Source of the DNA: Stichopus chloronotus
Taxonomy: Eukaryota > Echinodermata > Holothuroidea > Aspidochirotida > Stichopodidae
Length of the DNA: 64,000 nt
Assembly: GCA_021234535.1 (NCBI GenBank)
Contig: CM037838.1
Span: 13,223,680 to 13,287,679 of the forward strand
Direction: 5' to 3'
Each line of letters starts with the position of its first letter. Position 1 is the stretch's first letter. The notes beneath the pieces were generated by a model that made no database searches, had not been told where the DNA came from, and saw only the letters and a list, made by a program, of their open reading frames with translations. Positions 23,360 to 34,828 of the stretch are shown here, one piece after another. The position numbers were made by a program, and so were the translations under genes.

Positions 23360-26300
23360 GAGGGCCTGATTTTATATACAGTACTGTACATGTGTGTTAA
23401 CATGGATTAGTACAGTACACTCATATAGCCTACTGTACTGCACCACACTGTATGTAGGCTGAAACTGAAATGCCAAGTACTGTACAGTATATGCCATAAA
23501 GTAACTGCTACTGCTATGGTTATATTTTCATGCTTAGTATTGACTTCTGAAGGAACAACACTTCATTTATGTTGTACTTTTGCAATGTTGTAAAAGGCAT
23601 ACAAAGTATTTTTTCTCATATGCCACTAAAATGACATTGTTCTTTTCTTTCATTTTTACCCAAAAGCCTGGTGTTTATTACTGTATAGGCACTGAATGCA
23701 GTAATCTCCAGTGTAGTATTATAGTTTCAGGACTGTTGGTTGCTCTTGTCATCCCCCAGTTTCTAAACTATGAATTATGCAGTCAAATTTTGAATATGGG
23801 TTTTCGCTGTTTGGACTTTGTTGCTCTGGGTATATTTTTCATTCCTGATTGATGCGATGAGCTCAACCCAGAAACAGACAAAATGAGTGTACTGTGCAGA
23901 TGCAGTACGGGCTGATACAATGATGATACTAATAGGGGTAGCTTCTTTTTTCCTTAATAACTGCAGGTGAAATGCCCTGCATAAACACAAAGCAAAAGAA
24001 AATGGAGTATACCAGTACTGTTTGAAACCTGAAACATTGGCAGATGGAGATAAAGAATAGCTTTGACTGTTCAGACTGCTTCGCAATTTCACTTACTCTC
24101 ATACATTACCACAACTATAGTTGTGATGTAATCTACTGTATCACCTTGAAAGCCATTTTTGAGCTTTATACTGTATTATACTGTCCTTTTATAATCTCTT
24201 ACCTGGCTACAGTACACAGGCTGTATTAATAGGCTAGGGGCAGTTTGGCTATTATCAAATCTTGGCAGCACAGTGTTTTCACAGTCAGAAAAACCACTGG
24301 GCAAGTTGGTCAAGTTTTAACTTGTTATCCTGAGGCTCATCCCCCCCCCCTGTCCCCTCACACTGCTTCTACCACTGTCATCAACTTTGCTGCAGCCACC
24401 ATATTTTACAGGTTGTTATTGCTTCAGCATTATTGTACTGCTGTATTATGCAGTGTTCATAGTGACTGACAGGTACCAAAATGATTCATTTGACAGACAA
24501 GGAACCACAATACAACGTTATGAAGATGCATTCACCTACACTGACAAATACAGTATTTTCAGTCAGCTTACAGTGTGCAAGATTTTTCAAAGGTGGAATG
24601 ATAGTTTGTGATGTATAAGTATTTACATTGGTTTTTTTTTTACCCCAATCAAAATTCTTTTACCCTCAAAACATATTGTATTGAATTTTGGGGAAGAATA
24701 AACACTGTTTTTCTGGCATTTTCCTACTTTTACTGCGCAAATTATTTTTTCCCTAGCATGTGGGGAGATATTCCTACTTCACAACTTGTGACAAGAATAA
24801 TGGATAAAATCCACAATATGCCCATTTCTTTTTAGACTAAGCTTTACGGAAATGGTCTTGTTTTACCCCATCTTATCATAAATTATTTTTTGTCCTTACT
24901 CATCGTCCTTACTGTGAAAAGGGCAGTACAGTATTGTATCAGAAAAAAGGTTAGGAAACCACTGGGATGATTGTGAACAAAGAGTTACAGTAAAAAGTAC
25001 TTAAAATACAGTATTTTCTATTTATTTCTATTGAAATTTACTTCAGGAATATTTACTTAGACTTATACGCCCTTCATCATTGTGACTCTTCACCTGTATG
25101 ACTTCCTGTGATCCCTGATTTACATGCAGCTTGCCCCCCCCCCCCCACACTTGTTACAGTATGTATCTTTTCACTCCACAAATTATGGGCAAAAAGAAAC
25201 TTCAAGATGTACTGTACACTACAGAGGGCCTAGGCTTATGACTACTTTCATTTCCTTTGAGTGTCCACTCCACTTTGTCTTACAGCTTACAGTACCCTGT
25301 GGTCCTGCTCCTTAAAATGGCCTCTAACTTAGTGTATAATATGGTATCATAAGTACTAAGTTACTGTACACCTGTAACCTAGACTGACACTGTGACAGTG
25401 ACACATCCCCTGGAAATGACACACCCGTTATTGCTGAAACTGTATTACTTCAGACAACCTTGAAATCAGAATGACACAATTCCTAAAACATAGAATATTG
25501 CTCAGGCTAATGAAGCCTGTCGCACTTCTGGTTATTTGATGATGATTGTACAATTTATACAGTTAGTTACTAAGTTAGTCAGTAAGTTAATGACGTTAGG
25601 CCTCTAGCCTGGGCAACTTGTAAGTTGTTGTGGTAACTTGTACCCATGTAACTTTTAAGCAAGGCTGTAGCATGGATGTATAAAACTTGGCGCATCTAAC
25701 GTAAAAACCTTGGAATTTCAAGCTGTTGTAAATTCAAAATCCCTGAAAATCATATATCTTGTTTTCGCAAGCCTAAAATTCAATTTTACTAGCAATTCGA
25801 TCCAATATTCCATGGATTGTACCTCGAAATCTGTTATTTTAGGCAACATTTACTTGAGTTAACAATACGATGTAAACCTGCCAAACTTCGCGCATCTTAC
25901 TTACGTTAGCATGACAATCATTACATGAAGAATGTCCTTTGAAAAAAATCCTGTGCCTAAACCTACAGCAAAAACCTTTGAACAAGCTAGCAACAAGAAT
26001 GGTCTGGAAAACTCCACTGAAGAGTCAAAATCATGATTTGAAAATTTGCAACATTCGGCAGAAACTGTGAATAGGATACTCTAGGCCTAGCCTACATCAA
26101 CTAGCCTATGTAAATGCACTACCGTAAATTTGACAAACAAGGCAAGGGCGATTAAATAAACTGTGTCTCAGCTTTCTTTTCAGTCATTTCAAGGTACTGT
26201 AGTCAAAAATTTGTCCAGCTACTTAGGTCATCGAATTTGAGGGCTTATTTTCTAGGGGAGCGGGAAGTTTGGCAGTGAGCGAAGTTTGGTGTATGTACTA

Positions 26301-26500
26301 TACACGTAATAATAGTGCAGCAGAACTTACTTTGCAACCTTACACAAGTTACGGTCGAGTTTACGATATAGGCTATGTAATAATGAAACTTGACTCGGTC
26401 TATATTCATTGTTAATATAAAAGCTAGCCACTTGAAAGACAATCTTATAGTTACTAACGGGGGCCATATACCGAGAGAAAAAATGAAGTTATAAAAACAG
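23360..26500. other. Spacer without recognised genes
   Basis: AT-rich sequence with TACAGTA-type strings (23380-23510) and a poly-C tract at about 25133-25146. Short open frames occur, but none has recognisable domains or convincing splice context. Confidence 0.4.
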
Positions 26501-26519
26501 AAGTTATTTTTGTAGATAC

Positions 26520-26547
26520 CTCGCGAGCAATGAGTAGATGACCACAT
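26520..26547 (-). CDS. Candidate first coding exon (MWSSTHCSR)
   Basis: The first ATG after an in-frame TGA opens MWSSTHCSR and stops at CGAG followed by GTATCT, a usable donor, leaving phase 1. That phase is what the 72-nt exons and leader exons on this strand accept. There is no direct link to them, so this is only compatible geometry. Confidence 0.2.
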
Positions 26548-26878
26548 TTTCAGCCCATTCCAGATTCTTCCTTTTCAAAGAGATCACGCAGTCCTCCCAG
26601 AACAGCATAAGCTAAGATCATCCAAATGGATTATCTTAGAGCATAACGGAGCCGTATACACGGCTCTGGAGCATAACGGCTCTGGAGCATAATAGAGTAC
26701 CTTTAAAGGTACTCTAAAGCATAAGGGAGTATACTGCCCTCAAAATACTTTCTCTCAGACTCCACTCCCTGTGTAGTCAACAACATTTTCAAAGAGCAAA
26801 TGTCAGTGAATACCCCACTGCTATGGAACGCAAACATATGGAACGCAAAAAGTATGGAACGCAAAAAGGGCAAACTAA

Positions 26879-27145
26879 TGTGATGAAGACGTACTTTGAT
26901 GTGATGACGACGTAAATTGATGTGAAGAAGAAGCAAATTGATTTGATGAAGACGTAAATTGATGTGATGAAGACCTACTTTGATTTGATGACGACCTACT
27001 TTGATATGATGAAGACCTGAATGTATGACGACAGAATTTGCAGTGATGAGGGCGGACTTTGATATGATGAAGACATAAATATATTTGATGAGCTATTTTG
27101 ATATGATGAAGACCTAAATATATTTGATGAGCTACTTTGATGCAA
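26879..27145. repeat. Minisatellite, units of about 24 nt
   Basis: About ten imperfect units of the form TTTGATGTGATGAAGACGTA, with variants (GACGACC, AAATTGA). Units are mostly in multiples of three, so the minus strand stays open as a Ser/His-rich frame (SSSHQ, RSSSYQ). No other coding sign supports translation. Confidence 0.75.
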
Positions 27146-27282
27146 CAACGCAATTTCATGCAAGGTACGGCGGCGCTCTTCATTAATGACCACTGGAGTT
27201 GTTCATTTATTAGCCTTATGGCTTATGTATAAGTCGTGAAGTACGAAGAGTGTGTGCCTCTCCTCAAACCACCAATACGATA

Positions 27283-27438
27283 ATGGCTGACGTAAACAGA
27301 GATGAGGAAAGGGAAACTTTGAAAAGTTTATCGAAAAGTGGACTAAAAATCCCAGACATAGCAGCTACGATGGGAATGTCGGAACGAAAAGTGAAGACCC
27401 TTCGCAAGAAGTGTGGGTTAAGAAAAGGGACTTTTTAA
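27283..27438 (+). CDS. Small helix-turn-helix ORF (51 aa), possible first exon or gene fragment
   Basis: From ATG at 27283 the frame encodes an acidic start (MADVNRDEERETLKSLSKSG). A helix-turn-helix-like segment, IPDIAATMGMSERKVKTLRK, spans residues 25-44, and the frame ends KKCGLRKGTF-stop. The A-x-x-(L/M)-G-(M/V)-S pattern is the turn of homeodomain-like HTHs found in recombinases and transposon-derived proteins. The whole is too short for a complete member of such families. A GTAAGG donor lies 14 nt past the stop. It may be the N-terminal exon of a longer gene, a transposon fragment, or a micro-protein. Confidence 0.45.
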   Translation: MADVNRDEERETLKSLSKSGLKIPDIAATMGMSERKVKTLRKKCGLRKGTF

Positions 27439-27928
27439 CCGACCTCAGTGGTAAGGTCCAGAGGTTGCATCGTCTTCTATTGGTTTATGGCTAGTGACAC
27501 AGTACAGCAGCATATTATATTACTCGACAACATTAATTACAGACAAGTCATGTTTCTCGATTAGTACCGTGGATGATCGATCAATCGACAAGAGTGTATA
27601 TAGTTTCGTTATCTGAAAAGGCAACTTAATTGAACGGTGTCCCTCTCCAGATGGACGGATTTCTTGACCAAATTGAACAAACAACTGTTTGCAAACTGTG
27701 CTGTTTGTAATTGATTAAATACGGAACATACCTACCGGAAACGTATTTGGTTGGGCATAAATGTACGGTAGTCCTTCAATATGTAAAGAGTTCAAAGGTT
27801 TCTTTTAGATCACGCATGATCTTACATTTTTTTTTTCTTCTTTACGAATTTGGAATTTCTGCCAAGAAAATTTGTGCATTCCTAAAACGTAGCATAAAAT
27901 GTACCATCTCCCCTATTTTTGATTCCTT

Positions 27929-28030
27929 GCCGTAGGCAGGGGAATCTATGCAGTCCTGATGCCGTGTGTGCGTATACGTGTGTGTATGCGTGAATTGCTG
28001 TGTGCATGTGTGTGTGTACCTGTAGTCCTG
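27929..28030. mobile_element. TGATTCCTTGC element, right end in inverse orientation
   Basis: TTTGATTCCTTGCCGTAGGCAGGGGAATCTATGCAG is the reverse complement of the right-end hairpin of copies A and B, followed by a TG-rich run. The rest of the element is absent. Confidence 0.65.
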
Positions 28031-28162
28031 TATGTATTTTTGTGACGCTAATTCTTTGTAGTCATTATGTCTTAAGAAAAAGCTTAGTCAAACCTCATAT
28101 GTTACTGTTTCTCTGGTAAATAAAAAGATCTTGTTACGTTAACAGTATTCGAATTGCAAAAA

Positions 28163-28225
28163 CAGGTGCGTAACTAAAGGGGGTTAAGGTAGTTCAACCG
28201 CCTCCCCCCCCCCCCCCCCCCACTC
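28163..28225. mobile_element. hAT-like terminus with poly-C tract
   Basis: CAGGTGCGTAACTAAAGGGG resembles hAT element ends (CAGxxxCGTAxC). A run of about 18 C follows. The partner end was not found. Confidence 0.35.
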
Positions 28226-28680
28226 TACACCACTCCCAAAAATGTTGACTCTCGCAGGGCAAAACTGGGAGATAAACAATATATTCTAAATTGTTTCGAT
28301 CGAGCGTTTCGGTACATTTTGCAAGTTTTATCGTAGGTTTCAAACTGAAATAAAATACTAGAAAAGAGATAAACGTATAAGTTTCATATCCATAATGAAG
28401 GACCTCCCCTCCATACAACTATACCTTTCTCTCTGCAGGTGAGTTGACGGAATTTTCTGAATACCTGTACATGATGAACTACACACAGGGTTAATCTAAT
28501 GTGTAACAATTACGTTGGTAAATAATTATGAAAAACACTGATGCAACCAAGATTTCGTACGTTCGAAATCTCAAAGCATTTGGTCGCTTACGATCATCAT
28601 ATCAGATTTTTATGATTTTCACCCAAAAGAAATAATGTGGAACCTTTGAAGACAACATCCGGTGAACTAGAGAGTATTAT

Positions 28681-28745
28681 ATTTAATACTTTGCTGGCTT
28701 GCCCCTACCAAACTGATGGTGGCGCTCCGCTTGGATATTTTTTCC
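28681..28745. repeat. GCGCTCCGCTT dispersed repeat, copy 1
   Basis: ACTGATGGTGGCGCTCCGCTTGGATA matches sequences at 49094-49135 and 55172-55215. It is an interspersed repeat of unknown class. Confidence 0.55.
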
Positions 28746-29294
28746 ACAATTCTAGCTAGTATGTAGTGATGAGGGAACTTGAGGGTCGCCCCATTGGATG
28801 TCCCACTCCTCAAACCAGTTGTGGAAGGAAAAATGGGGGCTGGACTTGGTGATAAGGCCCAATAAAACAAGAGGGCTAAAACAAATCAAAGAGGATGCGC
28901 AATTCCTTAGGATTCTTTAACAATTAGAGTCGATATAATATGTGTTATCATACTTTTATGAAGTTAGAAATTACAACTAGGGATAACATCTCTTTTTCAA
29001 GCTTGTTACATATGTAGCCTATGTAGCGAAACATCTTAAACTGTTTAGAAAAATGAAAATGAGGTACTTTTAAGTAGCGGAATTGACATATTTTGACTGG
29101 TAGAATTGACGTACTTTTAGCTAGTAATATAAGAGTATTAGTAATCAATTAGTATTAGTAATACAAGAATATTTGTTCGTATTGGCAATGAAAATAGTTG
29201 ACATTGGCAACCAATGCTTTTTGCATTTGAAAAGGAAAACGTCGTTTCTAGAATCCATAACATCATTAATATCCAAGGTTTTGATTGACAGTTT

Positions 29295-29313
29295 GGGGGG
29301 TGGGGGGGGGGGC
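29295..29313. repeat. Poly-G tract
   Basis: GGGGGGTGGGGGGGGGG run, one of many G/C homopolymers between 28 and 33 kb. Confidence 0.85.
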
Positions 29314-29699
29314 CAATACATCCTGCGTGGAATAAATATGCTGAGAGATCTGCGGATTCCATTGTGTATATCCGCATGCTCGTAGGCCTATAGTATTGGG
29401 TATAAGCAATAAACATATCTATGGCCAATCGAAAGCTCCGATAAACGATTTCATACCTTTATGAACACCTTGTTTTAATTCAGTGTGTCGTTTATCTGTT
29501 TCGTCTTAGTTTTCAATGTCAATGTTTTTTTTTGCAATGTTTCAATGATCACCCTGTGGTAGACCGACAATGTTCCAGCCGCCCCCCCCCCCTCCCACTC
29601 GTCCCCTCAGATAAGGCCTACGATGCAACTATCCCAAACTCCGTCACTTATCATCCCGCTTTCCTCTGTTCGTTTTTCCCTTCCTTTAGTTTTCAACAT

Positions 29700-29764
29700 T
29701 ACGTCCCCCAAATTTTTGTGGGGGCGTTCTTCAAACTGACCCACTCTCGTTGGCTACGCCACTG
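29700..29764. mobile_element. hAT-like right terminus
   Basis: Sequence ending GTTGGCTACGCCACTG is the typical inverse of CAGTGGCGTAGCCAAC hAT ends. The left end was not located; a poly-C tract at 29581-29592 may belong to it. Confidence 0.4.
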
Positions 29765-30116
29765 CATGGTAAGACCCTGTCTTTTCTTGTAAAAGTTTTC
29801 GTTCAAACCTCATCGTACATCAAAATATAATGCTGCTGTCAATTTTGATCAAGCTTATTGTTCAATATCAACCACAGAGGGTTAAGTTTATAAAAAAAAA
29901 AGAATTCGGGTCACAAAACTTAAAAGAAAAGGGTGTTTCAATCCAATCAGTGACATTGTGTGTTTTTCAAGGTCGATTAACGTAGCTATAAGGTTTTCTC
30001 TTGGTCTCAACCTGAATAGGAGATGCTGTTCGATATTGATAAATTGCAATCTAATACAAAGGTAATCCTTGAAAGGATCCTTCAAAGAAAAACAATGTTT
30101 TCATGATAGCTATAAC

Positions 30117-30874
30117 CAGTGGCGGCGCCAGAAGGTCAGACTTGGGGGGGGGGGGCAAACTGAGGGCAGAGGAAAATGTTGGGGAGGGCAAAGAAGGGCG
30201 AGGCCTTGCGGGTGGGTTCCAGGGGCCCGCCTTAGGGCCCCTGGTGGGGTCCAGGGGCCAAGCCCCGGTGGGGGTTCAGGGGGCGATGCCCCCTGAAGCT
30301 CTGAGGTTTTAGCATATCTCTGGGTGGAAAATTAAGCCCCAAGAGAGGTATATTATTTATTTTTATATTATTTATTTTTTCGGTTGACAGTACTCCAAGG
30401 TTCCCAACTTTTTTCTTTGGGAGTACCATTTCACATTTACGCGGTACCACCGAGTACACACACATACATACACACACACACATATAGGCTACATACACTT
30501 CCATTCCATTCCTATTTAGGAAAACAACGACATTTCTATATTTAGGAAAACAACCACCTACCCGACCTTCCCTTATGCTGGACGGTAAACATTCCAGAGA
30601 AAATTGGTCTGACCAGGCTGGCCTACTGTTGAAGTGGCTACGGGCATGGTATTAAAACTGGCAGCATGTGTAACATAAATTAGGCATTAATCAATCATGG
30701 TTCCCCGGAAGCTCAGTGTTCTTATTCAGTCCAATGCCAATACATAGCTTTGTGATTAATTTTGGATGAGTACAAGATCTGATTGGGAAGGGTGAGAGCA
30801 ACTGGGGGGGGGGGGGGGAAGGAAACAATCTGGAGGGGCAAATGCCCCCTCATGCCCCCGTAGCGCCGCCACTG
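30117..30874. mobile_element. Non-autonomous hAT-type element with perfect 8-bp target duplication
   Basis: Terminal inverted repeats CAGTGGCGGCGC (left) and GCGCCGCCACTG (right) are perfect over 12 bp. The element is flanked on both sides by the direct repeat GCTATAAC (30109-30116 and 30875-30882). An 8-bp duplication with CAGTGG ends is diagnostic of hAT transposition. The 758-bp body has GC-rich poly-G and GGGCC stretches and an AT/CA-rich middle but no transposase, so it would depend on an enzyme in trans. The intact duplication suggests a fairly recent insertion. Confidence 0.9.
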
Positions 30875-30883
30875 GCTATAACT

Positions 30884-33060
30884 TATTCGACTTTCACTGG
30901 CAAAATATGACAATTTTGTAACTCATATTCAGCCAAGACTCAGTCCGACTCAAACTTAAAGACAATAATTCATCACCCTAAGCTATACACTTTTAGCTGC
31001 CGGAAAGTAAAATTTTCCTAAAAATGGACTAATTGTTGGACAAATTGAAACTGTCTACGGTAATGAGTTTTTCTCTTTAATCGCGTCTTGGGAAAGGTTG
31101 GGGATGGCAGTAACGTTAACTCATCACCCCAACCTATTTTGTTTTGGCTTGGGGTTAGCAACATTCTCAACTGTCTCTACTCTTTGATTGCCAGCAAATT
31201 TGAATGATGGAGAGTACAGTAACTCCACGTTTCACAGCATACAAACTGCTTTTGTTACACGTTTGGAGGAATTTTAGATAGGCTTGAAGGAACTAGGCCC
31301 AAGTGGTTGGGAAAATTGAAACTGTCTGCAGGCACTAGGCAAGGAGCTGTTACTAGAACTGATTGCCGTGCTTCAAAGTCATCTGTAGAGCGGAGTTTGT
31401 CGAAATTTATGGTTGGCTATTTCAGGAAACTCCATATCTAGTTTAGACTTGGGTCCTTCAGTTCATTTGCATGCGATCGGCTTGTTAAAACCAACGATAA
31501 ATTTATTCATTTATATCTTAATTTAATCAGTCGTTTCGAGTTTTGTGTCACATTCTCTGGAAATGTTGGTAGCTAAACACCTTGGTGTTGAGTCTTTGCC
31601 TTTAATAAGTGTTAAAAGGTATGACACGTTATTATGGATGTTATATGGATTAGGTGTGTAACGCACCCACATCTCACATATTATCATACATGTTTATCCC
31701 TTCTCGAGAGGAACATACCCCAACCAATATGGTATCTGGATATCACATCATGTTCTAGCATGCGGGATAGGTCTTCTCGAGAAATACCTTTTGTACATTA
31801 TGAGTATTTTGTGAGGACTAGGTATGTAATGACATAATGAAATAATATTCATAGCACAGTTTTCTGCTTACTTATTTTGTTACCAGGACGACTGGACAAA
31901 ATAACTGTGGTCCTTGTGATCTTCACCCTTGTTCATGAACGTAACCTTGATTTAGAAGCAATTTTCAAGGGAAAATAAAGGCACCCCAATTTGTGTTAGT
32001 ATAGTCCCCTATCCTAACTCATGGGTGGCTCTTTTGCATCAAGTGACAATATTTTTTGTTACTTTTCTGCTAAATTTATGCAATATATTTGTTAACTTTG
32101 GATATGCATTAGTTTTGAATATCGTGAAAGATATTTGCAAGGTATAAAGGAGATATTGTAAGATTTAGCTGCTGCTTCAGAATAAAGTTGGGTCGACTGA
32201 TAAATTTCCTTTAACTTTTTAAGAAAATCTATTTTCCCAATTCGTCCTGGTTATAAACATTACGCAGCCTTCCTTACACTGCCTGCTGAAGCCATTTTCA
32301 TTATGGGCTAGTGTCAAGTTGTGCTTTATGTTAACTATATGTGGATATACTGTTGGATATCTTTTCCAAATTTTGTATGCAACAAATGATAAATTACCAA
32401 TGACTGTGAAATATTAAGCCCAATAGTATAATGGTCAGGGTGAAAACAAGAAAGGTGGAAAGGCTACTGGTGATTTGAGCCTTTTGAGGTGAGGGGGGGG
32501 GGGGCATGCCCTATGCTTCCTACCCCAAGGCTAGTAAACCAATCATAACCCTATATACCAGTACATAAGGATAGCTAACACGCGTGATTTCTCTTCTTTT
32601 TTTGGTTAGTTCAACAATATGAGCTTCTTTTAGACAACCTGAGAGCTTAAAAATGCCAAGAATTTGCAAGAAGAGAAAAGGAAAGAAGTGTACACCGCGA
32701 GCCAGTACGTGTGCACTGTACAATCTAACGTTTGAACACAGAGTGCACTGACTGTACTTGGGTGCATAGTTTAATGACCAACTATCAGTTGACCAGATAA
32801 ACGCAGTCTTACCAAACAGACAAAGAGGCGTTAAACAGATCTACAAGAACTTTGTTAAAAAAGTCTCTCTTCAGTTCTAACTTGTTAAAATGATTGCATT
32901 GTCAGAAAGAAGGACAATCAAAAGAAAGAAATGTAGTTAAGAAATGACAATAAGAACTGCACTGTCATACAAAATAAACAGATAATGCTACTTTTATATT
33001 ATCAGTACAGCCATGTATACAATCTGAATACATCCTCATAAAGTCCTATGGAACCTAACT
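30884..33060. other. Spacer, no gene recognised
   Basis: AT-rich sequence with one dispersed repeat (31634-31835) and a poly-G tract (about 32492-32503). Open frames are short and without recognisable domains. Confidence 0.4.
31634..31835. repeat. Dispersed repeat, copy 1 (paired with 55860-56005)
   Basis: It shares with 55860-56005 the ordered blocks GGAACA..ACCC.AACCA, GATATCAC.TCATGTTCTA.CATGC and AGGACTAGGT. Two TTCTCGAGA-type palindromes bracket the core in this copy. Confidence 0.5.
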
Positions 33061-33101
33061 ATTGTTCGCAATGTGCGAGATCTGTAACCTGTCATAATTT
33101 C

Positions 33102-34020
33102 TTATGGCAAGCTTAATGTGCAATAACTCGAAAACCCAGGTACATCACTTGGCAATCCGGGTTTATCACTTGATAAACCTGAAAAAAAAAACCTGAATTA
33201 TCTGTAATGACCTGCATTTATTGACAGATACACCTGGACTATCAAAATTGACAGTCAACTGTTTGTCAACTGATAATCCTGGATTAAGTGATAAACCTTG
33301 ATTCTCGAATGATAATCCTGGATTTTCAAATATTGCACATTTGGCTTGCCATAAATATGCGCACCATACCAACTGTTAGCGCATCTCATTTTGTTACTTT
33401 TGCAGATTAAGTGCACGATCAAAGTATTACTCCTTGTACAATTCAATAAACCTGAAAATCAAAATTATTTTGATAATCCGTGTTGATCTACTGATAAACC
33501 AGAAATGTCACAAATGACTTGAAAAAACATGGATTATGGAAAAATTAACCTGGAAAATCAACAGCTCATTCTGGATCATTGCCTGGAATCTTGGATTATT
33601 GGTTTATCAAAGTAATTCTGATACACTTGCACTATTGACTGATAAACCAGGTTGATCAACGACAATCCAGGGTTATGGAGAGACAAACTCCGATGATCAC
33701 CAAATTATCCTCAATGGTCACCCAATGATCCTAGATTATCACCAGTAATCCGGGATTATCACCAATAAACATGGATTCTTATTTCTTCACATAATTTTGA
33801 TACTGCAGGTTTATCGGTCAATAATCCCGGTTTAGTGACCAATAATCCAGCTTTATCAATTTGTAGTTTTGATAAATCTCTATTTTCTACCGGTAAACCT
33901 AGATTGTTATAGGTAATCCATGCTCATCGACTCACAGATCTGGTTCATCGAGTGATAAACCTGAGTAACCTGATGATCAACCTGGATTTTTTAATTATTG
34001 CACATTTGGCTTGCCATAAT
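33102..34020. mobile_element. Inverted-repeat element filled with short AATCC/GATAA repeats
   Basis: The left end reads TTATGGCAAGCTTAATGTGC; the reverse complement of the right end reads ATTATGGCAAGCCAAATGTG, so the termini are inverted over about 28 bp. A third copy of the terminus lies inside at about 33318-33357. The interior is many short alternating motifs such as CTGGATTATC, TGATAAACCTG and AATCCTGG, which are partly self-complementary. No transposase frame. The palindromic interior would fold strongly. I do not recognise the family. Confidence 0.65.
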
Positions 34021-34828
34021 CTCTGTGAGCAAAGTGTATCCTCGCAACGTGCAACATTAGTAAAACTGTGAGCAGTCTGTATTCTTGCAATGTGCGAGAT
34101 CTGTTCTGTATCTTGGCGGTATTCTCACAGTGAAAGATCTATTCTGTAACTTCTTGGAAACTGTCGTGTACTGGCGAATTTTCTTAGTGGCTGAGTGGTT
34201 GTTCTGTGATCTTCTCAACTTAGAAGAACTGTTATTGCCACTCTGAGGTATTTCAGGCAGAAATGCGGAGGATTCATCTCACAATTGTTACGACTCAACA
34301 AAACAACCTACGCTATCAATTCACGGTGTTTGCACAAGATATACTTACAACTAAACTTGACCTTGCATCGATGAATATGATAACAAGTACAACAGGTCCT
34401 TAAAATTAATATATTGTCATTACACACAATACTGTAACTACTTTCACAATTAAACTTTGCTGTTACCATGCTGATTGTTCTGTTATCAGAATTACTGAAC
34501 AATCTTCGAATTTTCAATAGTAACAGTTTCTTGCATCAGAAACACTGCCCATTTTTTACTTTTTAACTAGATTACATCAGCATACATAGAATATGATAAA
34601 AACTAAATTTACACACAATCCAAGAGCAAAATTTCTAGTGCCAAGAAAGTGTTCTATGTCTAACAGATAACAATACTTAGTATCATACAGCTTTAATGTC
34701 TCTCTACATGCATACTCGCCTGACTTGATCCTCATACTCACCACAAACTTGCATCTAAATACAAAATTCCCTGTCCCCTCTATATGTGCTTTCATGGAAT
34801 TTCCCCTACACTGATGTTTGAGGTTCAT

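Noticed and set aside
30069..30312. Gly-rich plus-strand frames (WRRQKVRLGGGG...)
   Set aside because: They lie in the poly-G end of the hAT-type element.
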